A DNA stretch of 64,000 bases. Source: an uncultured Duncaniella sp. GTDB taxonomy: Bacteria > Bacteroidota > Bacteroidia > Bacteroidales > Muribaculaceae. The DNA is taken from positions 28,920-92,919 of the forward strand of contig NZ_CAJTMT010000001.1 of NCBI RefSeq assembly GCF_910577345.1, in the 5' to 3' direction. The position numbers and the translations under genes are program-made. Below the pieces are notes generated by a model that saw only the letters and a list, made by a program, of their open reading frames with translations, was not told the origin of the DNA and made no database searches. Positions 42,355-51,700 of this stretch are shown here, one piece after another. How positions within the stretch are numbered: position 1 is the first letter of the stretch; each line of letters begins with the position of its first letter.

Positions 42355-43311
42355 TCATGAGAGAGTCCGTTCGGCATCCGGAAGCGGATGGTAGGAGCCG
42401 ATGTGTCGCTGCTTTTTCTCCTCGAAGATGTCGGATATGGCAAAGAATATGCCGCTCTCCTCGACATCGCCGAATTCATCGTTGATGGCTGTGCCAAACA
42501 TTTTCATTGTCGGCGAAAGGCTCATGTAGGAATTGACAAGCGGGGGGATGTTGAATCCGAATTCACGCACGGCGTGGTTGAGAATTTTATAGTCCTCCTT
42601 GAAGCAGCTTTCGGTGAAGAGACGGCCCATAGCTTCTTCGTCGATGCTTGTTGCGCAAGGTTTGATGGGGCGGACAAGCTCTTCGGTGTCGGGGAAATGC
42701 TTGTGGAGGAAATAGAGAATCATGTCGCGACATTCGCGGTGGTAGCTGGGATACATGGTCATCTTTCCGAAAAGATATTTGATTTCGGGATAGACCACGG
42801 TGAGTGCTCCCAAACCGTCCCAGAGGTTGTCGAGCGCGAAGATGGCTTTGGCTCCTGCGCGCGATGACTGGTATTCGAGTCTGACAAACGAACGTCCAAG
42901 CTCGATTGTGTTTGGCAGATATTCCTTGACGAAGCGTTCGGAGAAATCAAACATGTGGGCGGTGGCGATTCTCGGACGCCCCCGGTCGTCGAAGCGTATG
43001 TCGCGCCCGATGATGAAACGGTAGCCCCCGAGTATCAGTTTAGACTCCGGATCCCAGACTATGAGCTGACGGCATGGCGGCTCCATGAGGTCGAATTCGT
43101 CGATGTCGCACTCCTTGCCCGTGCCGCCTCCGGCTGCGCGGAAGGCGAGTTCGCGCAGACGTCCGATCTCGCGCATCGTCGAGGGACACTCGCGGCCGTC
43201 GACGACGTAGATTTCATTGTTTCCTTTGTTAGTCTCGCGCAAGAATTTGTCGCGCGTCAGCTCCGCTTCGATGAGAGCGCTGTCAATAGGGTCGATTATC
43301 TTTTCGGTCAT
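42355..43311 (-). CDS. glsB: Glycine N-acyltransferase GlsB (glycine lipid synthesis)
   Basis: A 318-residue protein of the OlsB/hemolysin-like GNAT acyltransferase group. Segments include RDKFLRETNKGNNEIYVVD, LRELAFRAAGGGTGKECDIDEFD, LIVWDPESKLILGGYRFI and ELGRSFVRLEYQ. In Bacteroides thetaiotaomicron, GlsB N-acylates glycine with a 3-hydroxy fatty acid and GlsA then O-acylates it, giving glycine lipids. Here glsA lies directly upstream (21 nt), which supports the call. An alternative is an ornithine-lipid-type enzyme acting on another amino acid. Confidence 0.8.
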   Translation of the reverse strand: MTEKIIDPIDSALIEAELTRDKFLRETNKGNNEIYVVDGRECPSTMREIGRLRELAFRAAGGGTGKECDIDEFDLMEPPCRQLIVWDPESKLILGGYRFIIGRDIRFDDRGRPRIATAHMFDFSERFVKEYLPNTIELGRSFVRLEYQSSRAGAKAIFALDNLWDGLGALTVVYPEIKYLFGKMTMYPSYHRECRDMILYFLHKHFPDTEELVRPIKPCATSIDEEAMGRLFTESCFKEDYKILNHAVREFGFNIPPLVNSYMSLSPTMKMFGTAINDEFGDVEESGIFFAISDIFEEKKQRHIGSYHPLPDAERTLS

Positions 43312-43332
43312 GAATCAGAGTTGCGGGTTGTT

Positions 43333-44196
43333 TTATCGTTTTGAGGATCGGTCGGAGTGCCGGAGAGAAGCAAGACGGTAGACTTCTTCGCGCAGGGCTG
43401 AGGCTTCGTTTGCTGCATCTTTGCCCCCGTGGAAAGTTTCCCATGGAATCGGTTTTCCTATGTGGATGTCGAAGGTTTTGCCCGCGCTTTCAAACACTTC
43501 GCGTGGCAGTCTGACCATCTCGATGTTGAATTTCAATCCAAGACGAGTCCTTAGACGTGCAAATTTATAAAAAAACGGGGAATTCTCACCACCAAAATGC
43601 AAGGGAATTATGTTTCTGCGTGACAAAATGGCTTTGTTGATGACCATTTTGTTCCATTTGAGGTCTGCGATGGTTCCGTCGTCACCTTTTCGGGATACGA
43701 GTCCTGCGGGAAACATGACTATGGGAGCATCGCTTTCGAATGCCTCGTCGAGTCTGGCGGCGGCTTCGCGTGACTGTTTTCCGTGTTTGTTCACGCCGAG
43801 AAAAATCGGGCGCAGAGGCTCAACGAAAGTCAGAAGGTCGTTGACCACGAATTTCACATCCTTGCGTCCGCCGTAGAGTTCGGAAACCATCGTGGCAAGC
43901 ACCATTCCGTCGAGTCCGCCGAGGGGATGGTTGGAGACGATGATGACGCGCGTATCATCAACCGGAAGCGAACCGTGAACACGGTAGGTGACACCCAGGT
44001 CCTCCACCACGCCACGGCAGAAATCCACTCCGACCTTGTCGGCATTGTGGGTGAGCAGCCGGTTAAGTCCATCCTGACAGATGGTACGTTCGAGGGCTTT
44101 GATGAGGAAGCGGGGAATGAATTTGTAGTAAGCGGACGCGCGCTGACGCAACACTGCGTTGATGTCAATCCGCATCGGTTGTGGCTTATTCTCCAT
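43333..44196 (-). CDS. glsA: Glycine lipid O-acyltransferase GlsA (PlsC-like)
   Basis: A 287-residue PlsC/LPLAT-family acyltransferase. The catalytic HxxxxD motif appears as NHPLGGLDG. The second block is PIVMFPAGLVSRKGDDG and the third NIIPLHFGGENSPFFY. It is predicted to be peripheral on the inner membrane. With glsB next to it, the role is O-acylation of N-acyl-glycine to make glycine lipids, membrane lipids needed for fitness of gut Bacteroides. Its start overlaps the end of the pseudouridine synthase gene by 11 nt, so the genes are coupled. Confidence 0.8.
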   Translation of the reverse strand: MENKPQPMRIDINAVLRQRASAYYKFIPRFLIKALERTICQDGLNRLLTHNADKVGVDFCRGVVEDLGVTYRVHGSLPVDDTRVIIVSNHPLGGLDGMVLATMVSELYGGRKDVKFVVNDLLTFVEPLRPIFLGVNKHGKQSREAAARLDEAFESDAPIVMFPAGLVSRKGDDGTIADLKWNKMVINKAILSRRNIIPLHFGGENSPFFYKFARLRTRLGLKFNIEMVRLPREVFESAGKTFDIHIGKPIPWETFHGGKDAANEASALREEVYRLASLRHSDRSSKR

Positions 44197-44875
44197 CCTG
44201 CACTTCGATTTTGTCGAATGCCTGCCAGAGAGGATCGGAGGGGAGCGGGGCAGTCACGTCGATTTCCTTGCCGGAAACGGGGTGAGTGAAACGTATGCGC
44301 CGGGCCATGAGAGAAATCGACCCGTCGGGATTGCTGCGCTTGTCGCCATACTTCAAGTCGCCTTTGATGGGGCAGCCGATGGCCGAGAGCTGCACGCGTA
44401 TCTGATGCTTGCGTCCTGTCTCAAGTTTTACCTCTATCAGATGGTAGCGGTCGGAGCTTCCGAGCAGACGGTAGGTGAGAGCGGCACGTTTGGAGCCTTT
44501 CTTTTCAGTGAGCGACGCATAGCTCTTGTTGTTGCGTTCGGTGGTGGTGATGAAGTGGACGAGCCGTCCTTCGGGCGGTTCGGGCATGTTGCGGCTCAGA
44601 GCCCAATAAGTCTTCTCGACTTCACCGTTACGGAACATGTCATTGAGGCGGGCGAGAGCCTTCGAGGTTTTGGCAAACACGACAAGACCACCGACAGGGC
44701 GATCCAAGCGATGGACCACACCGCAAAACACGTTGCCGGGTTTGTCGTATTTTTCTTTCAGCCATTTCTTGACTGTCTCGACAAGCGGTTCGTCGCCTGT
44801 CTTGTCTCCCTGGACTATCTCTCCCGGGGCCTTATTTATTATAATAAGGTGGTTGTCTTCGTAAACAACTTGCAT
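44186..44875 (-). CDS. RluA-family pseudouridine synthase
   Basis: A 229-residue enzyme that turns uridine into pseudouridine in rRNA or tRNA. The ATG at 44875 (MQVVYEDNHLIIINKAPGE) is the family start; an upstream ATG adds 10 residues. The catalytic Asp is D58 in HRLDRPVGGLVVFAK. The conserved TGRKHQIRVQLSAIGCPIKGDLKYG is also present. There is no S4 domain at the N-terminus, so it is nearer RluA/TruC-like forms than RluD. The target position is not predictable. It is the first gene of an operon with glsA and glsB. Confidence 0.9.
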   Translation of the reverse strand: MQVVYEDNHLIIINKAPGEIVQGDKTGDEPLVETVKKWLKEKYDKPGNVFCGVVHRLDRPVGGLVVFAKTSKALARLNDMFRNGEVEKTYWALSRNMPEPPEGRLVHFITTTERNNKSYASLTEKKGSKRAALTYRLLGSSDRYHLIEVKLETGRKHQIRVQLSAIGCPIKGDLKYGDKRSNPDGSISLMARRIRFTHPVSGKEIDVTAPLPSDPLWQAFDKIEVQDGE

Positions 44876-44904
44876 GACAAAATTTTTATTCCTGATTATA
44901 GACA

Positions 44905-44912
44905 CAAAATTA
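44905..44912 (-). promoter_or_regulatory. -7 box of the pseudouridine synthase-glsAB operon
   Basis: Reads TAATTTTG on the minus strand, 30 nt before the start at 44875, giving a leader of about 23 nt. Confidence 0.5.
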
Positions 44913-44918
44913 GCTGTT

Positions 44919-44952
44919 TTTGGTCTAAATTGGAAATAATAGAGTAAATTTG
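44919..44952 (+). promoter_or_regulatory. ruvA promoter
   Basis: TTTG (44919-44922) and TAAATTTG (44945-44952) are separated by 22 nt. The leader is about 37 nt. It is divergent from the pseudouridine synthase promoter. Confidence 0.6.
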
Positions 44953-44995
44953 TGAAATCTAAACAAACATAATCCAGTCAATACAACTATTCCGG

Positions 44996-45589
44996 ATGCT
45001 TGAATATATAAAAGGTATAGCCACTGAGCTAACTCCGACTTATGCCGTGATTGAGGTCAACTCGATCGGTTATCTTGTCAACATTTCCCTTGCCTCTTTC
45101 GAGGAAATCCAGCGCTCGTCGGGAGAACTGAAAGTGCTTCTCCATGAGGTGATACGTGAGGATGCGCATCTTCTCTACGGCTTTATCAAAGCGGAGGAGC
45201 GTGAGATGTTCCGTCTGCTGATAGGTGTGTCGGGTGTCGGCCCGGGGACGGCATTGCTTATCCTGTCGTCAATTCCTGTCACTGACCTACAAGCCGTGAT
45301 TACTTCAGGTGACCATTCAAGGCTGAAGAACGTCAAGGGAATCGGGGTGAAAACGGCCCAGCGCATAATAGTTGACCTCAAGGATAAAATAAAACCGACT
45401 GATGCAACGTTATCTTTACAGTCCGACGCATCAAGCCCCTACAGCGAGGTCTACGAGGAGGCTCTTGCAGCCCTCACCGCACTCGGTTTCGTACGCCAGC
45501 AGTCGCAGAAGGTGTTGAAGAGGATTTTCGATGCCGATCCGGCCATCAAGGTCGAGACCGCCATAAAGAAAGCGCTGAGCATGATGTAG
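44996..45589 (+). CDS. ruvA: Holliday junction branch migration protein RuvA
   Basis: RuvA binds four-way junctions and loads the RuvB motor. The 197-residue protein has the N-terminal OB fold (MLEYIKGIATELTPTYAVIEVNSIGYLV). Two helix-hairpin-helix motifs follow (LIGVSGVGPGTALLIL, KNVKGIGVKTAQRIIVDL), then the C-terminal RuvB-contact helix domain. It precedes sprA by 150 nt on the same strand, an order I recall from other Bacteroidota. Confidence 0.95.
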   Translation: MLEYIKGIATELTPTYAVIEVNSIGYLVNISLASFEEIQRSSGELKVLLHEVIREDAHLLYGFIKAEEREMFRLLIGVSGVGPGTALLILSSIPVTDLQAVITSGDHSRLKNVKGIGVKTAQRIIVDLKDKIKPTDATLSLQSDASSPYSEVYEEALAALTALGFVRQQSQKVLKRIFDADPAIKVETAIKKALSMM

Positions 45590-45739
45590 GCCCCTCCGAA
45601 TGGGCTGTGGCCGGACTTATGGATTGATAGGGGAGTTGCCGCCCGGTTTTCTCCCATGGATAGTTCATCATTGTTTTAGCTTTAAACAGCCCTGAAAAGA
45701 CGGCGCGACATATTCATTTACGCTTCACTCTTCGCCGGT

Positions 45740-48700
45740 ATGGTCACCGTAACGGCGACGGGTACTTTTTTTGCCTTTTCGCAGAGCATCACACCCGATT
45801 TCAATCCCCCCGCACCTGTCATTCCTGCCCCTGCTCCGGGAGGAAAAACCGACTCGGTCACAATCCCTTTCCCGGTCAGTCGTCCGATTCCGCAGACCTA
45901 CGAGGACCTGATGCAGCAGGAACTTGCCGCCGATCTCTCGACACCGTCAAACATATCGACTGTCGCCGAGTTTGATCCGCAGTTGGGTTACTACGTCATC
46001 CGCACCAAACTTGGTGACTACGACATCACGACTCCCTTCTATCTCACTCCGGAACAATACAACCGCTGGCAGACGCGCAAGCAGATGCAGCAGTATTTCA
46101 ACCTGCGCAATTCCGAGGCTATGACGAAGCCAGACAAGGAACCGTTCAACATCCTCGACATGAATTTCGCCCTCGGTCCGCTCGAAAAGATTTTCGGACC
46201 CGGCGGCGTGCAGTTGAAGACACAGGGCTCGGTGAATATCTCGATGGGTGTCAAGAGCAACAAGACCGACAATCCGGCTCTGTCGCTCGATTCACGAAGA
46301 AAGACCTATTTTGATTTCGACCAGAAGATACAAGCCACGGTAGCAGCTTCCGTAGGTGACCGTATGAAGTTCAATATGACCTACAATACGGATGCCACAT
46401 TTGACTTCGACTCGAAAAACCTCAAACTTGCCTACGAAGGGAAGGAGGACGACATCGTGAAGTCGATTGAAGCAGGTAATGTTTCAATGACGACCGGCTC
46501 ATCTCTCATCCGTGGCAGCTCGGCTCTTTTCGGTATGAAGACCAAGCTCCAGTTCGGCAAGCTGACTGCTACGGCTCTTGTCTCACAGCAGAATTCGCAG
46601 ATCACTTCCGTCAGCTCCAAAGGTGGCGCGCAGACCACGGATTTCTCCATCAAGGCCGACAACTACGATGCTAACCGCCACTTCTTCCTCGGTCACTATT
46701 TCCGCGATAACTACGACACGTTCGCCTCGCGACTTCCGTTTGTGTCATCAGGCATACAGATTACGCGCATCGAAGTGTGGATTACCAACCGCAACTCCCG
46801 TTTCGACCAAAGCCGTAACTTTGTCGCCTTCATGGACCTTGGCGAAAGCAGTCATACTGCCAGCAACTACTGGCAGACAAATCCGGCATACGCTCAGCCG
46901 TCGAACCTTTCAAACAATCTGCTTTCAGTCATTAAGGAGGACTATCCCGGTGCGCGAAATATCAACTCGGTCACCCAGGCTCTCTCTCCTCTCAATGCCT
47001 ACGGTATTGAAGGTGGAATTGATTATGAGAAGGTAGAGTCAGCGCGTCTGCTCTCGTCATCGGAATATACCCTCAACCCGACTCTCGGCTACATCTCGCT
47101 CAAAAGCGCGCTTGCGGCCGATGAGGTTCTCGGTGTCGCTTACGAGTATACATATAACGGTAAGGTCTATCAGGTGGGTGAATTCTCGGCCGATATTACG
47201 TCGACTGACCAGTCGCTGTATCTGAAAATGCTGAAATCGACCACTGTGGCTCCGAAGCTGCCGATGTGGGATCTCATGATGAAAAACGTCTATTCGCTTG
47301 GTGCCTCGATGATTCAGAAGCAGAACTTCCGCTTGAATATCAAGTATCTCAGCGACACGACGGGTACGGAAATCAACTATCTGCCTGTTCCCTCCATCTC
47401 CAATGTCCCGCTTCTGCAGGTCATGAACCTTGACCGCATCGACTCGAACGAAGCTTCAAATCCTGACGGTTTCTTTGACTTTATCGAGGGTTATACCGTC
47501 CTTGCAAACCAGGGTAAGATTATCTTTCCTGTTGTCGAGCCTTTCGGCACTAATCTGGAGCGTAAGATCGGCAATCTGACTGTCGCCGAACCTTACCTCT
47601 ATAAGGAACTTTATGATTCGACACTTGTTGTAGCCCGCCAGTTTGCTGACAAGAACAAGTTTATCCTTACAGGTCGTTATCAGTCGTCAGGAGGCGGTTC
47701 GCAAATCCGTCTGAATGCTATCAATGTTCCCAGAGGTTCTGTCGTGGTTACTGCCGGAGGCGTCGTGTTGACGGAGAACAGTGATTACACCGTGGACTAT
47801 GCGATGGGTGTTGTCACTATCACCAACCAAAGCATCATCGACTCGGGTCAGAGCATCAATGTCTCGCTCGAAGATCAATCCCAGTATTCGTTGCAGCGGA
47901 AAACCCTTCTCGGCCTTGACCTGAACTATCAGTTCAACAAAGATTTCAATCTCGGAGCCACAATCATGCATTTTTCCGAGAAATCAATAACGGAGAAGGT
48001 CAATATCGGTGACGAGGTTGTCAACAATACCATTTGGGGCCTCAACATGCAGTATAACACCCGCTTCATGTGGCTCACAAATCTCCTCAACAAGATTCCG
48101 ACAGTCAACGCCATCCAGCCGTCGACACTCAGCTTGCAGGCAGAATTTGCCAATCTCATCCCTCACAAGCAGAAGAGCGGAAGCAACAAGGGCTCATCCT
48201 ATATCGACGATTTCGAGTCTGCGCAGTATGGCATAGATCTCCGTTCGCCTTATTCCTGGTTCCTTGCCTCAACTCCTTCCGATCCTTCGGGCGATGCGCT
48301 TTTCCCCGAAGCTGCGCTTTCCAACGATGTCGCCTACGGAAAGAACCGTGCGTTGCTAAACTGGTATTTCATCGACCGAATGTTCACTGCCCGCAACTCT
48401 TCCCTCTGTCCCGGATATATAAAGAGTGACCAGAAGCAGCTCAACAATCCTTACGTCCGCGAGATTTACACCTACGAGGTTTTCCCCGGCCGTCAGCAGA
48501 CCTACGGAGAGGCCAACACTATTCAGACACTGAATCTCTCGTTCTATCCCACAGAGCGCGGTCCTTATAACCTTGATGCTACAGACATTGACGACCAGGG
48601 CAATCTTCTGCATCCCGAACGCCGTTGGGGTGGCATCATGCGCAAGATGGACAATACCAATTTCGATGCTTCCAACATTGAATATGTCCAGTTCTGGATG

Positions 48701-51700
48701 CTCTCTCCCTTCCTTGACCCCGAAAACGATAACCTTTCGGGCGGTGACCTGTATTTGAATTTCGGTGAAATATCTGAAGACATTCTGAAGGATGGTCTCA
48801 AGAGTTATGAAAACGGTATTCCTGTCGATGGTGATGACCAGTTCCTTCAGACAACGAACTGGGGCCGCGTCTCTACACAGAACTCCTTGACGTATGCTTT
48901 CGACAATAATACGAATTCGCGTTTGCCGCAGGACGTGGGTCTCGACGGACTCATCAACGAGGATGAGTTCGGATTTTCCTCCTACGCCGATTATCTTGAT
49001 CGTCTCCGCACGAAACTCTCACCTGTGGCCATCGAGCGTATGCAGGCCGACGCTTTCTCTCCATTCAATGACCCGGCGGGCGATAACTACCACTTCTTCC
49101 GTGGATATGATTATGACGAGCAGCGTTTGGGTGTGCTCGAACGCTACAAGCGTTACAATGGTGTCGAAGGCAACTCGCTCTCTCCGGAGGATGCGCCTGA
49201 CCCTCTCTATCAATCCTCGCGTGCGCTCCCTGATGTCGAGGATATAAATCAGGATAACACACTCAATGAATATGAGCGCTATTTCCAATACAAGGTCTCT
49301 ATCCGTCCGGAAGACCTCGTTGTCGGAAAGAACTATATCACAGACAAGCAGGTGACCCTCGTCCCCAACAGCGACGGTTCGCAGCAGGAGATGGTGTGGT
49401 ATCAGTTCAAGATACCTTTGAGTGACTATGAGAAGGTAGTCGGCAATATCACCGACTTCTCCACCATCCGTTTTGCCCGATTGTTCATGACAGGCTTCAA
49501 GGCGCCTACTCATCTGCGTTTTGCTACATTCGAACTTGTCAAAGGCGATTGGCGTCCCTATCTGTTCAATCTCAATACCCGTGGCGATGCTCCCGCCGAG
49601 GGACAGCTCGACGTGTCGGTAGTGAACATTGAGGAGAACTCCAAACGTGAGCCGGTCAACTATGTCCTTCCTCCCGGTGTCACCCGAATCACAGATCCGG
49701 GTCAGCAGCAGATTGTGCAGCTCAACGAGCAGTCAATGTCGTTGAAGGTAACAGACCTTCAGCCCGGCGACGGTCGAGGTGTCTACCGCAATACTCAGCT
49801 CGACTTGCGCAACTACAAGCGTATGCAGATGTGGGTTCATGCTGAAAAACTTATTGACGACATGACAAACCTCCGTTCGGGTGAGGTGTCAGTGTTCATC
49901 CGCCTCGGATCTGATGTGCGCAGCAACTTCTATGAATATGAAATTCCGCTTGAACTGACTCCCGCGGGACAATACGGTGAGGATGGTGCGGACCGCAACA
50001 TCGTTTGGCCGCGCAGCAACTACATGGATTTCGAGCTTCAGAATCTTGTCAATCTGAAGAAAGATCGCAACCGTGCCAAAAATGAGCAGCAGCCCGGTGT
50101 CGGATTCGGAACTCTCTATACCGGTCGCGATCCGGAAAACGAGCGCAACCGCATGGCCGTCATGGGCAATCCGTCACTCAGCGACATCAGAGTGATGCTT
50201 GTCGGTGTGCGCAACAACGCATCTACCACCAAGGATGCCACCGTGTGGTTGAACGAGCTTAAAGTAACCGACTTTGACAGTGAAGGAGGATGGGCGGCAA
50301 AGGCTAATATGAATATAGGTGTTTCCGACATCGCCACTCTCAATGTCGGCGCTCATATCGAGACTGCCGGTTTCGGTTCTGTCGACCAATCGCTCAACGC
50401 CCGTCGTATGGACGACTATGAGCAGTATAACTTCGCCATGCAGGTTGATGCCGGACGTTTTCTTCCGGAAAAGGTCAAGCTTCGTGCGCCGATTTACTAT
50501 TCGGTGTCGAAGGAGCGCATCACACCGAAATACAATCCTCTCGATCAGGATGTGAAGTTGAAGGATGCATTGGATGCCTGTACGACTGAGGCACAGAAGG
50601 ATTCAATCCGTGCTTTTGCTGTTGAGAACAACACCGTCAAGAGTTTCTCTATTTCGGGACTTAAATTCGATGTGAAATCCAAGAATCCCATGCCGTGGGA
50701 TCCCGCCAACTTCACGTTTAACTTCTCGTTCAATAAACAGTCAAAGACAGACCCGACCACTGAATATGAGAATACCAACGACTATCGTGGCTCATTCCAG
50801 TATTCCTATACTCCATACGTCAAGGGTCTCCGTCCGTTCAGCTTCATCAAGAGCAAATCAAAACATGCGAAATTCTTGAAGGAATGGGAATTTAATTATC
50901 TCCCGACAAATATATCCTTCCTCACGACAATGTCTCGTTACTACTACGAGCTTCAGACCCGCTCGGAGACCGACGTTGACTTCCAGCTTCCCGTGTCGGT
51001 GAGCAAGAATTTTATCTGGGACCGTCAGCTTGCTCTAAGCTGGAACCTGACGAAATCACTTTCAGTCAACTTTAACAGCAATACCTCTGCCCGCATTGAC
51101 GAGCCTATCGGAGCGGTTAACCGCAAGCTTTTCCCCGACAAGTATAAGGAATGGAAGGACACCGTCATGCAGAGCATTTTCCGCCTCGGCACTCCGTGGA
51201 GCTACAACCAGAGCTTCGTGGTGACCTACCGTGCGCCATTCAGTCGTATTCCTGTCCTTGACTGGCTCACCGGTAATGCTTCCTATAATTCTACCTATCG
51301 TTGGGACCGTGGTGCTGAAGTGGACGGAGTGCAGATGGGTAATTCCATCGCTAATCAGGCTTCATGGAATATGGATGGCCGTCTCAATTTCGAGACTCTC
51401 TACAACAAGTGGAGCTACACGAAAAAAGTCAACCAGCGTTTCCAGGCGCGCCGTACAACCGCTAAGGCAAAGAAGCCCAAGAAATTTGAACGCACATACG
51501 CACTGCGCCCCGATACCACGCTCAACATCCGTCACAATCTCCGCAATGCAAAGGTGAAGGTGACGGCTACTACCGTTGATGGTAAACCGTTCCGCGTGAC
51601 CCACAAGGTTGTCGATGTCAACAACATCACTATCTTTAACCGTGGAGAGGAGAATATCAAATTTACCGTCGAAGAAATCTTGAAGGAGGATAAGTCGCTC

